Origin: Gemmatimonadota bacterium
Lineage (GTDB): Bacteria > Gemmatimonadota > Gemmatimonadetes > Gemmatimonadales > GWC2-71-9
Direction: 5' to 3'
Assembly (NCBI GenBank): GCA_016180765.1
Contig: JACPAP010000240.1
Coordinates: 1-18,828, forward strand
Length of the DNA: 18,828 nucleotides
Positions 7,057-15,003 of the stretch are shown piece after piece; positions within the stretch are counted from its first letter, which is position 1; every line of letters starts with the position of its first letter. The notes below the pieces were generated by a model. That model was not told the origin of the DNA. It saw only the letters and a list, made by a program, of their open reading frames with translations, and ran no database searches. The translations under genes and the position numbers were made by a program.

Positions 7057-8925
7057 CTAGACCAGGCCGCCGGCATCTAAGATCAGCACGGGCGCCCCGT
7101 CGCCCAGGATGGTGGCGCCGGTGAAGATGGGCAACGTGCCGGCTGGCGGCGTGAACGGTTTGACCATGATCTCCTGCTGTCCCAGCATCGCGTCCACCAC
7201 CAGCCCGGAGTATCGCTCGCCCACCGCCACCACCACCACCGGCCGCTGAGCGGGCGGCTCTCCGTCGATCTGGAGCACGCGCCGCAAGTGGACCAGCGGG
7301 ATGAGCCGACCATGAAACGCCAGCGCGTCGCGACCCTCCAGCGTGGTGACCCGCCGCGGGTCCAGATCCACGGTCTCGGCCACATGGGTGAGGGGGACGG
7401 CGTAGCGCTCCTCACCCACCCGGGTCACCAGCGCCCGCACGATGGCCAGGCTGGTCGGGAGCCGCAGCGTGAAGGTGGCGCCCTGCCCGCGCGCCGTGCG
7501 CAGCTCGACGGCGCCGCCCAGGGCGCGCACTTTGGTCACCACGACGTCAATGCCGACTCCACGCCCGGAGACGTCGGACACCTGGGCCGCGGTGCTGAAA
7601 CCGGGCCGGGCCAGCACCCGGATCAGGGCCTCGTCCCCGGAGATCTCCGCTTCGGAATCGATCAGCCCCCGGGCTTTGGCCGCGCCGAGCACGCGGACCC
7701 GATCGATCCCCCGCCCGTCGTCGGCCACCCGCACGGCGACAGTATCACGCTCCCGCGCCGCCGCCAGCGTCACCCGCCCCATCGCGGGCTTCCCCGCCGC
7801 GAGCCGCTCCTCCGGCGGTTCCAGGCCGTGGTCCACCGCGTTCCGCAGCAAGTGCACCAACGGGTCGCTGATCTCGTCGAGCAGCGCCCGGTCCAGCTCG
7901 ATGTCTTTCCCGTCAATCACGAACTCGACCTGCTTGCCGAGCCGACGCGCCAGGTCGCGGACCAGCCGGGGGAACCGATCGAACACCTGCCACACCGGGG
8001 TCATGCGGGCTTGCAGGATCTCGTCCTGCAGCTGGGTGGTGAGCTGGGAGACGCGGCGGCTCACGTCCTCCAGGGCGACATCGGCCTGTCGCGACGCGAC
8101 CTCCAGCAAGTGCTCGCGGGCGGTCAGCAGCTCGCCCATCAGGTTCATCAGGCCGTCGAGCCGCCGCAGATCCACCCGGACGTGGCGCGCGCCGGTCCCG
8201 GGCTCCGCCCGCCGCTCCAGGTCGGCCGCCGCCCCGACGCTGACCCGGGCAACGTCCCCGGCTTGGCGCAGCTTGGCCTCGATCACCTCGGCCGACGCCT
8301 GGGTGTCGAGGCGGAAGCTCACCGCTCCGTCGAAGTCCTCCCGCTCGAACGCCGCCGGCGGGGGATGGACCCCCTCCACGGCGCCCAGCTCGCGGGCCCG
8401 GGCCAGCACCACCAGCGCACGGGGTCCCTTGAGCGCGGCGTCGGGCTGGAGCGTCACCCGCACGGGGACGCCCGGTGCCGCACCGCCCGGCCGTGGCTCG
8501 GCCGCGGCTTCCGGAGCGCGCGGCTGGCCGGCGCGCCGCGCCGGCTGGTACGCCGCAGCGGCCCGCTCCAGCGCGGACGCCAGATCGGCCGTGGCGGCGG
8601 ACTCGCGCCCGGCGACAGCCGCGTTGACCCCGGATTCCAGCCCGTCCGCGGTGCGGAATAGGAGCTCCAGGGTCTCCCCCGAGGGAGCCTGTTCGGTGCG
8701 GCGCAGGCCATCCAACACGTTCTCCATGCGGTGCGCCAGGTCGGCCACCGACGTGTATCCCATGGTCGCCGCCATGCCCTTGATCGTGTGGACCGCCCGG
8801 AAGATTCCGCCGAGCGGTTCCCGGGACGTCGGGTCTCGTTCCCACGCCAGCAGCAGGTCGTTCACCGCGGCCAGATGCTCTCGGGCTTCGGCGAGAAACA
8901 GTTCGGCGTACTGCGCCAGATCCAT
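7057..8925 (-). CDS. cheA: Chemotaxis histidine kinase CheA (622 aa)
   Basis: This is a complete class II histidine kinase with all five CheA domains in order. Hpt (P1) spans about 1-115, with phospho-acceptor H46 in AVHTIKGMAATMGY. A CheY-docking P2-like domain (about 154-232, VRVTLQPDAALKGPRALVVL) resembles the Thermotoga type. P3 dimerisation helices start at about 246 (VDLRRLDGLMNLMGELL). The HATPase has its N box at LLRNAVDHG (359-367), G1 at DDGRGID (402-408) and G2 at GRGVGIDVV (454-462). A CheW-like P5 runs from about 495 to 622. I chose the ATG at 8925-8923, one base after the cheY stop. The frame is open upstream, but there it is only an out-of-frame reading of cheY. No residue essential for kinase function appears missing. 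The product should phosphorylate the cheY product encoded just before it. Confidence 0.97.
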   Translation of the reverse strand: MDLAQYAELFLAEAREHLAAVNDLLLAWERDPTSREPLGGIFRAVHTIKGMAATMGYTSVADLAHRMENVLDGLRRTEQAPSGETLELLFRTADGLESGVNAAVAGRESAATADLASALERAAAAYQPARRAGQPRAPEAAAEPRPGGAAPGVPVRVTLQPDAALKGPRALVVLARARELGAVEGVHPPPAAFEREDFDGAVSFRLDTQASAEVIEAKLRQAGDVARVSVGAAADLERRAEPGTGARHVRVDLRRLDGLMNLMGELLTAREHLLEVASRQADVALEDVSRRVSQLTTQLQDEILQARMTPVWQVFDRFPRLVRDLARRLGKQVEFVIDGKDIELDRALLDEISDPLVHLLRNAVDHGLEPPEERLAAGKPAMGRVTLAAARERDTVAVRVADDGRGIDRVRVLGAAKARGLIDSEAEISGDEALIRVLARPGFSTAAQVSDVSGRGVGIDVVVTKVRALGGAVELRTARGQGATFTLRLPTSLAIVRALVTRVGEERYAVPLTHVAETVDLDPRRVTTLEGRDALAFHGRLIPLVHLRRVLQIDGEPPAQRPVVVVAVGERYSGLVVDAMLGQQEIMVKPFTPPAGTLPIFTGATILGDGAPVLILDAGGLV

Positions 8926-8926
8926 G

Positions 8927-9289
8927 CTATCCCAGGACGCGCTGCACGGCTTCCAGCACCCGCGACGGCTGGAAGGGTTTGACCACGAAGTCCTTCGCTC
9001 CCGCCTGGATGGCTTCAATCACCAGGGCCTGCTGGCCCATCGCGCTGCACATCAAGATCTTCGCGGCGGGATCCAGCTTCATGATCTCCCGCACCGCCTC
9101 GATGCCGCCCATGTCGGGCATGACGATGTCCATGGTCACCAGCTCGGGCTGGAGCTGCTTATAGCGCTCCACCGCCTGGGCCCCGGTCTCGGCTTCCCCG
9201 ACCACCTCGTAGCCGGCCTGAGTCAGGATGTCGCTGATCATCGTGCGCATGAAGATCGCGTCGTCGCAGACGAGCACGGTGTGACTCAC
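8927..9289 (-). CDS. cheY: CheY-type single-domain response regulator (120 aa)
   Basis: This is a stand-alone receiver domain with the full phosphorylation site: acidic pair D9-D10, phospho-acceptor D54 (VTMDIVMPDMGG), S82 in the switch position and K104 in VVKPF. There is no output domain, so it signals by binding a partner, as CheY does at the flagellar switch or at gliding and pilus machinery. The start is the GTG at 9289-9287, backed by a near-perfect ribosome site (AGGAGGT, about four bases upstream), the strongest in the chemosensory block, which suggests high expression. The spacer to cheW is 48 bases. The sequence shows the more Thermotoga/Bacillus-like CheY pattern (DDAxFMR) that goes with CheC phosphatases, and a cheC lies two genes downstream. 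Confidence 0.96.
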   Translation of the reverse strand: MSHTVLVCDDAIFMRTMISDILTQAGYEVVGEAETGAQAVERYKQLQPELVTMDIVMPDMGGIEAVREIMKLDPAAKILMCSAMGQQALVIEAIQAGAKDFVVKPFQPSRVLEAVQRVLG

Positions 9290-9290
9290 G

Positions 9291-9300
9291 CTACCTCCTG
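9291..9300 (-). promoter_or_regulatory. Strong ribosome binding site fixing the cheY GTG start
   Basis: On the minus strand CAGGAGGTAG sits directly before the GTG of cheY, giving an AGGAGG core about four bases from the start codon. It decides the GTG start, since no in-frame ATG is near. Most other genes in the window have weak sites and appear to rely on coupling. Confidence 0.75.
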
Positions 9301-9337
9301 AAGAGCAAAACGCCGCGCGACCGGGCGGCCGGCGGAC

Positions 9338-9793
9338 TTACGCGCCGAGGAGCGGCGCGAGCAGGGCGTTGAAATCGAGCAGGATGAACGCGACCCCGTC
9401 GCTCCTTCCCACGGCCCGGACGACCCGGGGATCCACGCCGGGCAACTCCCGCCGCTCGGCCCATTCGCCGTCACCGACCGTAACCAGGTCCAGCACCTCG
9501 TCCACCACCACGCCGACCGTCCGTTCGGCAACCTCGAGCAACACGATGGACCCGCCCTCACGGGCCGGGTGCCCGAGCGCGTGCCGACCGTCCACCAGCG
9601 GGACCAGGGCGCCCCGCACGTTCACCAGCCCGGCGACGGCCGGAGCGGCCCCGGGCACCCGCGTGGCCGGCTGGGGGGGCAAGACCTCCCGCACCGAGCG
9701 AACTTCCACGGCGCAGGTCAGATCACCCACCCGAAACACCAGGAGCCGAAGCCCCGCCCCGGACCCCGTTCCGGGGCCCGCGCGATCGGCCAT
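9338..9793 (-). CDS. cheW: CheW-like adaptor protein (151 aa)
   Basis: This single CheW-fold protein couples receptors to CheA. Typical signatures are the strand RLLVFRVGDLTCAVEVRSVREVL (the first part of the SH3-like subdomain), AGLVNVRGALVPLVDGR (residues 54-70, the family's 'GLINLRG.vIPV.DLR'), and VLLEVAERTVGVVVDEVLDLV in the second subdomain. The ATG shares one base with the stop of the pseudouridine synthase gene (TAATG) and no ribosome site is visible, so translation is probably coupled to that gene. A short Gly-rich N-terminal extension precedes the fold. No receptor gene is found in the window. CheA encoded two genes downstream has its own P5 domain for pairing with this adaptor. Confidence 0.9.
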   Translation of the reverse strand: MADRAGPGTGSGAGLRLLVFRVGDLTCAVEVRSVREVLPPQPATRVPGAAPAVAGLVNVRGALVPLVDGRHALGHPAREGGSIVLLEVAERTVGVVVDEVLDLVTVGDGEWAERRELPGVDPRVVRAVGRSDGVAFILLDFNALLAPLLGA

Positions 9794-10806
9794 TAGACGA
9801 AGAAACCAATGTACTGCAAGGGGTTAGGCCGAGCAAGCAGCGCGGCGTCGCCGCTGGCCGACGCTAACGCAGCGGTGAGGTCCTGAGGCCATTCGGAGCG
9901 GAACTCGACGGGTTGCCGGCTGGTCGGATGGAGAAACCGGAGCCACGCGGCGTGCAGCGCCTGGCGCGGAACCTGGCGCTCCAGCTCCACGGCGCGGCTG
10001 CGAAGCGGGCCCGACACGCCGCGCGCTCCCCCGCCGCCGTAGACCCGGTCACCCAGGACCGGCCGGCCCACGTGGGCCAGGTGCACGCGGACCTGGTGCG
10101 TGCGGCCGGTGTGCAGCCTCACGCGCACCAGGTCGCACACGGCGAAGCGCGCGACTGGCTCCACTCGCGTCCGGGCGGCCCGCCCCTCCGCGGTCACGGC
10201 CATCCGCTTGCGATCCACCCGGTGCCGCGCGATGGGGGCGTCAATCTCGAGTGCCTGGTCCAGGTGTCCCCAAATGAGAGCGGCATACACCCGCTCCACG
10301 CGCCGCGCCGCGAGGGCCCGGCCCAGCACCCGGTGCGCTTGATCGGTTTTGGCGACCACCAACAGGCCGGAAGTGTCCTGGTCCAGCCGGTGGACGATGC
10401 CGGGCCGCCCGCCCCCTTCCGGCGCGGAACCGAGCCCGCCGGTCGGGCTGGAGAGCGGCGTGCCGCGGGCGACCAGGGCATTGAGCAGGGTGTCGTCCCA
10501 GTGCCCCGGCGCCGGGTGGACCACCAGCCCGGCCGGTTTGTCGAGCACCAGGATGGCATCGTCTTCGTGAACGACGGTGAGAGGTAAGAAGTGGGGGGTG
10601 AGATGTCGTGGGGCGTTCTCCCCGGAGAGCGCGACGCGGACCAGATCGCCACGAACCAGCGTCCGGGAGGCCCGCGCAGGCGTGTCGTTCACGAGGACGG
10701 CGCCCGCGGCGATCAAGCGAGCTGACTGAGTACGAGAGAAATTCAGCTGGTCGGCGAGAAACCGGTCCAGCCGCTCGGTGACGGGGACCGTGACCTGAAA
10801 CGTCAG
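9793..10806 (-). CDS. rluD: RluA/RluD-family 23S rRNA pseudouridine synthase with S4 domain
   Basis: The enzyme converts uridines in 23S rRNA to pseudouridine. Its catalytic motif GIVHRLDQDTSGLLVVAKT carries the nucleophilic Asp (D142 if counted from 10806), with FLPLTVVHEDDAILVLDKPAGLVVHP before it and LHTGRTHQVRVHLAHVG after it. An S4 RNA-binding domain precedes it, starting VTERLDRFLADQLNFSR, but most of this lies upstream of the first ATG/GTG/TTG codon (TTG at 10716). Coding similarity reaches back to about 10800, where the only plausible initiator is a CTG at 10806-10804, seven bases after the lspA stop (10 bases from stop codon to start codon counted inclusively). The start is therefore uncertain. 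The end overlaps cheW by one base. The protein would be about 337 residues, slightly longer than E. coli RluD because of a Gly/Pro-rich insert before HRLD. The exact target uridines cannot be read from sequence. Confidence 0.9.
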   Translation of the reverse strand: MTFQVTVPVTERLDRFLADQLNFSRTQSARLIAAGAVLVNDTPARASRTLVRGDLVRVALSGENAPRHLTPHFLPLTVVHEDDAILVLDKPAGLVVHPAPGHWDDTLLNALVARGTPLSSPTGGLGSAPEGGGRPGIVHRLDQDTSGLLVVAKTDQAHRVLGRALAARRVERVYAALIWGHLDQALEIDAPIARHRVDRKRMAVTAEGRAARTRVEPVARFAVCDLVRVRLHTGRTHQVRVHLAHVGRPVLGDRVYGGGGARGVSGPLRSRAVELERQVPRQALHAAWLRFLHPTSRQPVEFRSEWPQDLTAALASASGDAALLARPNPLQYIGFFV

Positions 10807-10813
10807 GAGGAGA

Positions 10814-11335
10814 TCAGGAGGCGCCGGCGGCGTCGGCCTGTTCTCCTCGGGCCGGCTCGCCGCGCCGGCCCTCCTGCCAGAGGATCAGGGCCAGGAGCAC
10901 CGCGCCGCACGAGACGGCCATGTCGGCGACGTTGAAGGTGGGCCAGTGAAACGGCCCGATCCACACATCAATGAAGTCCACCACGCCGCGCGCGCTGCTG
11001 ATGCGGTCGATGAGGTTCCCCACCGCGCCGCCGCACACCAGCCCCAACGCCACCAGCCGGGCGGACTGCGATCCGTCGGTCTGCCGGACCATCGAGCCCA
11101 GCACCACCAGCGCGATGAGGGCGAGCGCCATGAACACCCAGCGGGAGTAATCGCCGACGTGGATGCCGAACGCCGCACCGGGATTGTAGACCAGCTGGAA
11201 GCTGAGCCAATCCCCCGCCAGCGGGACCGGGCGATGCGTCAGCGTGGCCACGGCGAGCCGCTTGGTCAGGAAATCCGCTACCACGACGCCGGACGCCACC
11301 ATCCAGAAGACGGAGCGGTTAGCGTCGCTTGCCAT
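10814..11335 (-). CDS. lspA: Lipoprotein signal peptidase (signal peptidase II)
   Basis: This inner-membrane aspartic protease removes signal peptides from prolipoproteins. It is 173 residues with four predicted membrane segments. The conserved blocks are all present: D21 in the first segment (VADFLTKR), NPGAAFG (51-57), GNLIDR with catalytic D110, and FNVADMAV with catalytic D138. The ATG start has an AGGAGG ribosome site three to four bases upstream and overlaps the end of the TraR/DksA gene by 17 bases. A charged hydrophilic tail (EGRRGEPARGEQ) follows the last membrane helix. The ileS - TraR/DksA - lspA - rluD order is known from other bacteria, which supports the call. Confidence 0.97.
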   Translation of the reverse strand: MASDANRSVFWMVASGVVVADFLTKRLAVATLTHRPVPLAGDWLSFQLVYNPGAAFGIHVGDYSRWVFMALALIALVVLGSMVRQTDGSQSARLVALGLVCGGAVGNLIDRISSARGVVDFIDVWIGPFHWPTFNVADMAVSCGAVLLALILWQEGRRGEPARGEQADAAGAS

Positions 11336-11702
11336 CTTCCTCCTTGGCCTTGCATTTGATGCAGAGGCGGGCGTGCGGCAGGGCGTCCAGCCGCTCGAAA
11401 TCGATCTCCTCGCCGCACTCGTGACACTTCCCGAACTTCTCGGGCGTGAAGTAGAGGCGGCGAAGCGCCTCGTTGACGTGCCACAGGTACCGGCCCTCCT
11501 GGGACGCGAACAGGAACTGCTTCTCGCGCTCCATGGCGTCGGTGCCCTGGTCGGCCATGTGGAAGGAGTAGGACGAGAGGTCGCCGTTGGCGCCCTGGAG
11601 CGTGGCGCTGAAGGACTCTTCGTAGTGCCCCAGCTCCTTCAGCACCCGGGCGCGCTCCTCCAGCAGGCGCTTCTCCAGGTGAGCGAGTTGCTTCTTATTC
11701 AT
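11319..11702 (-). CDS. TraR/DksA-family zinc-finger transcription factor (127 aa)
   Basis: The start is the ATG at 11702-11700 (MNKKQLAHLEKRLL), with a GAGGA ribosome site and 16 bases after the ileS stop. A longer frame begins 48 bases earlier, inside ileS, and its Arg-rich extra residues look non-coding. The protein has an N-terminal coiled-coil hairpin (about 1-85) and a C-terminal four-cysteine zinc finger, C93-x2-C96-x17-C114-x2-C117 (CHECGEE...CIKCK). DksA-family proteins insert the coiled coil into the secondary channel of RNA polymerase. This is the short four-Cys type, in the ileS-lspA position held by YlyA in Bacillus. Whether it responds to ppGpp cannot be said. Confidence 0.93.
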   Translation of the reverse strand: MNKKQLAHLEKRLLEERARVLKELGHYEESFSATLQGANGDLSSYSFHMADQGTDAMEREKQFLFASQEGRYLWHVNEALRRLYFTPEKFGKCHECGEEIDFERLDALPHARLCIKCKAKEEDGKRR

Positions 11703-11718
11703 GCGGCGTCCTCGTCGT

Positions 11719-14700
11719 TCACGCGGTCGTGCCGTGGGGTCCCGAGCCATCGTGTCGCCTGAGCGAGATCACGACTTCGCGCCCGTCGATCTCCACGCGC
11801 TGCGACACGTCCGGATCAGGCAGGTCCGAACCGGTTTCCAGACGGCGGGCCAGCGTCTCGCCCGCGATGAACTCGCGGTAGACCGACGCGGCGGCCAACA
11901 CGTCCGGGGCACCGGAAAGGCTCACGGCAATCCGCAAAGCATAATCATATCCCGCCTCTTTTCGTAGTCTCTGGACCCGATTGACCACTTCCCGGGCCAG
12001 GCCCTCCCGCACCAGTTCCTCGGACAGGGCGGGGTCCAACGCCACCACGAACGCGCCCTCCGACTGGATCAGCCAATCACTTACGACCTCCCGCTCGACG
12101 ACCACGTCCTCCGGTCGGATGACGAACGGGCTGCCGTCGCGCGTGAGGCTGACCGGGCGGCCGGCTTCGAGCTCCCGCAACTCCGGGGGCGAGAGCGAGC
12201 GCGCGGCTTCCGCGGCGGCCGGGGTCTGGCGGCCGTACACCTTCCCCAGCGAGGCAAAGTTCGGTCTGGCTCGGAGCCGGACCAACTCTTGGTCCGACGC
12301 CACCACGTCCACGCGTTTGACGTTGACCTCCTCGCCCAAGAGGGGGAGCAGCCCCTCGAACAGGTCCTGACGCACGGCGGCCGGCACCGCGACCCGCATC
12401 CGCGCCAGGGGCTGGCGCACCCTTAAGGCTTTGGCATCGCGTGCGGCCCGCGCCAACGAGGCCAGCGTGCGAATGGCCCGCATCGCGCCTTCGAGGTCCG
12501 GATCCTGTCGGCCGTAGTCTCCGGGAAATGGCGCCAGATGCACCGAGGTTCCTGCTACTCGGCGATGGATGGCGTCGCTGGTGAACGGCGCGGCCGGTGC
12601 CAACAGGCGGGTCACCGTCACCAGCGCTTCGTGAAGCGTGGCCAGCGCGGCCGGGTCCGCGGTCGTGTCCGGCGCCCAGAACCGCGACCGGTTCACGCGC
12701 ACGTACCAGTTGGACAGATCATGGTCGCAGAAGTCCATGATGGCGCGCGTGCCGGCGGTCACGTCGTAGCCGGACCAGGCCTCGCGCACCGCCGCAACCA
12801 GCGCATCCAGCCTGCCCAGGAGCCAGCGGTCCACCGCGGGGCGGACGGACGGGGCGGGCGCGGCGGACCCGGCGGTGGGATCCCAGTTCTCCGCGTACAG
12901 GGCGAAGAACCCGTACGTGTTCCGGAGCCGAGTGATGAAGCCCCCCGCCAGCTCCGGGATGGTCGCCGGGTCGAAGCGTTTCTCATTGGCGACGCGGCTG
13001 GAGGCCAGGAGGTACAGTCGCACCGTGTCGGCGCCGAATTCGGACACCACCGTGACGGGGTCCACCACGTTGCCCAGCCGCTTCGACATCTTCCGCCCCT
13101 CCGCGTCCAGCACCAGGCCGTTGACGATCACATGTCGGAACGCGGGCTGGTCAAAGGCACCGGCAGCGATGGCGAGCAGGGAGTAGAACCATCCGCGCGT
13201 TTGGTCCAGCCCTTCGCAAATGAACTCCGCCGGAAAATGGGCTCGGAACTCCGCCTCGTGCTCGAACGGGTAGTGCCACTGGGCATAGGGCATGGACCCG
13301 GAGTCGAACCACGCGTCGATGACCTCCGGAACCCGTCGCATGGTGCCGGGTGCCGCCCCTTGCCGGCGGGACCGACGGACCGGGCCGGATCGACGGGGAG
13401 CACAGTGCGGACACGGGAAGCTCAAGTCGTCGATCTGCGGTTTGTGCGGATCGAAGTCCGGCGGCAGCGCCGTTCCGAGCCGCTCCGCCAGTTCCTGATA
13501 GGAGCCGATGACCACGAGATGGTCCTCGCGCTCGCTGCACCGCCACACGGGCAAGGGCGTGCCCCAATAGCGATCGCGCGACAAGGCCCAGTCCACGTTG
13601 TTCTCCAGCCACTCGCCGAAGCGCCCCGTCCCGACCTCCGCCGGAAACCACGCGATCTCGCGATTGATCTCCAGCATCCGATCCCGGAACGCGGTGGTCC
13701 GCACGAACCACGACTTGCGCGCGTAGTAGATGAGCGGCGAATCACAGCGCCAGCAGAAGGGGTAACTGTGCTCGTAGCCCTCGGGCTGGTAGCGGCCGAA
13801 CACCTTGCCCTCGCGCTCCAGCCGCGCGGCGATCACCGGGTTGGCCTCGAACACGGTCTTCCCGTTGATGGCGTCCCAGTTGGTGCCGGCAAACCGGCCG
13901 CCCGCATCCACCACGTTGAAGAACGGCAGCCCTTCCTGCTGCACCGCGGCGTAATCGTCGGCGCCGAAGGCGGGTGCCAGATGGACCAGGCCGGTGCCTT
14001 CCTCGTTGGTGACGAAGTCGCCCGCGACCACCCGGAAGCCCTTCTTGGGGTCCACCGCGACCGCGTCCAGCAGCTGCCGGTATCGCCAGCCGACCAGGTC
14101 GCGCCCGCGGTACTCCGCGACCTGCGGATAGCTGGCCAGCGGCTTCCCATGGGTGGCGCCGGGAATGATCCTTTGCGCCAGGGTTTTCTCGACGATCACG
14201 TGGCGCCCGTCTACGTCCACCTCCACGTAGGTGAAATCCGGATGCACGGCGATCGCTACGTTCGACGGCAAGGTCCAGGGGGTCGTGGTCCAGACCAGGA
14301 GAAATCGCTTCGGGCCCTGGGTCTTTTTAGCGCGACCCTGAGGCACCGGTTCACCGGCCTGGGTGACTTCGAACAGCAGGAAGATCGACGGGCTCTTATG
14401 GGTATCGTAGCCCAACGCCAGCTCGTGGCTCGACAAGGCCGTCCCGCACCGCCAGCAGTACGGCAGCACTTTGTGACCTTCGTAGAGCCAATCGCGCTGG
14501 TGGAGCCGTTTGAGCAGCCACCACACGCTCTCGATGTACTGGTTGGTGTAGGTCACGTAGGGGTGGGCGTAGTCCAGCCAGTAGCCGATGCGCTCGGAGA
14601 GCGACTCCCAATCCGCCTTGTACCGGAACACGCTCTCTTTGCACCGCCGGTTGAACTGGGCCACGCCCAGTTTCTCGATGTCCGGCTTGCCGCGGATCCC

Positions 14701-15003
14701 CAGCTCCTTCTCGACCTCGATCTCCACCGGTAGACCGTGCGTGTCCCAGCCCGCGATCCGCGTCACCGAGCGGCCCAGCATGGTCTGGTAGCGGCACACC
14801 AGATCCTTGATGGTGCGGGCGAACACGTGGTGAATGCCGGGCTTGCCGTTGGCGGTGGGCGGGCCCTCGTAGAACACGAACGGCGGCCCGTCCCGTGTGG
14901 CCTTGAGGGTCTGGTGGAACAGATCCTCGGAGCGCCACAAGTGCAGAATCGCCAGCTCCAGCGCGTTCTGGCCGGCGTATTCCAGCGGAGCGTAGCGGCT
15001 CAC
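11719..15003 (-). CDS. ileS: Isoleucyl-tRNA synthetase, IleRS2 type (1094 aa)
   Basis: IleRS charges tRNA-Ile and proofreads valine. The GTG start (15003-15001) overlaps the phosphorylase stop as GTGA, and the sequence then reads SRYAPLEYAGQNALELAIL, typical of the family's N-terminus. Catalytic motifs: a HIGH variant GIHH (residues 56-59), GWDTHGLPVE, and KMSKR (638-642). The editing domain carries TTTPWTLPSN near residue 240 and GLVHLAPAFGADD. The C-terminal part (RPNFASLGKVYGRQTP..., LVREGLAREVVNRVQRLRKEAG) is the DUF5915-type end of the eukaryote-like IleRS2 class, which is usually mupirocin-tolerant. An Arg-rich insert of about 17 residues lies between FPCPHC and TMRRVPEVID. The open frame runs further upstream but only antisense-like inside the phosphorylase gene. 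Confidence 0.96.
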   Translation of the reverse strand: MSRYAPLEYAGQNALELAILHLWRSEDLFHQTLKATRDGPPFVFYEGPPTANGKPGIHHVFARTIKDLVCRYQTMLGRSVTRIAGWDTHGLPVEIEVEKELGIRGKPDIEKLGVAQFNRRCKESVFRYKADWESLSERIGYWLDYAHPYVTYTNQYIESVWWLLKRLHQRDWLYEGHKVLPYCWRCGTALSSHELALGYDTHKSPSIFLLFEVTQAGEPVPQGRAKKTQGPKRFLLVWTTTPWTLPSNVAIAVHPDFTYVEVDVDGRHVIVEKTLAQRIIPGATHGKPLASYPQVAEYRGRDLVGWRYRQLLDAVAVDPKKGFRVVAGDFVTNEEGTGLVHLAPAFGADDYAAVQQEGLPFFNVVDAGGRFAGTNWDAINGKTVFEANPVIAARLEREGKVFGRYQPEGYEHSYPFCWRCDSPLIYYARKSWFVRTTAFRDRMLEINREIAWFPAEVGTGRFGEWLENNVDWALSRDRYWGTPLPVWRCSEREDHLVVIGSYQELAERLGTALPPDFDPHKPQIDDLSFPCPHCAPRRSGPVRRSRRQGAAPGTMRRVPEVIDAWFDSGSMPYAQWHYPFEHEAEFRAHFPAEFICEGLDQTRGWFYSLLAIAAGAFDQPAFRHVIVNGLVLDAEGRKMSKRLGNVVDPVTVVSEFGADTVRLYLLASSRVANEKRFDPATIPELAGGFITRLRNTYGFFALYAENWDPTAGSAAPAPSVRPAVDRWLLGRLDALVAAVREAWSGYDVTAGTRAIMDFCDHDLSNWYVRVNRSRFWAPDTTADPAALATLHEALVTVTRLLAPAAPFTSDAIHRRVAGTSVHLAPFPGDYGRQDPDLEGAMRAIRTLASLARAARDAKALRVRQPLARMRVAVPAAVRQDLFEGLLPLLGEEVNVKRVDVVASDQELVRLRARPNFASLGKVYGRQTPAAAEAARSLSPPELRELEAGRPVSLTRDGSPFVIRPEDVVVEREVVSDWLIQSEGAFVVALDPALSEELVREGLAREVVNRVQRLRKEAGYDYALRIAVSLSGAPDVLAAASVYREFIAGETLARRLETGSDLPDPDVSQRVEIDGREVVISLRRHDGSGPHGTTA

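Noticed and set aside
8926..9018. Longer N-terminus for CheA.
   Set aside because: The extra 31 residues are the cheY coding sequence read out of frame, and Hpt homology begins at MDLAQYAELF.
9307..9335. Possible hairpin followed by GTTTT between cheW and cheY.
   Set aside because: The stem (GCCGC/GCGGC with a loose loop) is weak and the T-run has only four bases. The spacing suits read-through within one operon.
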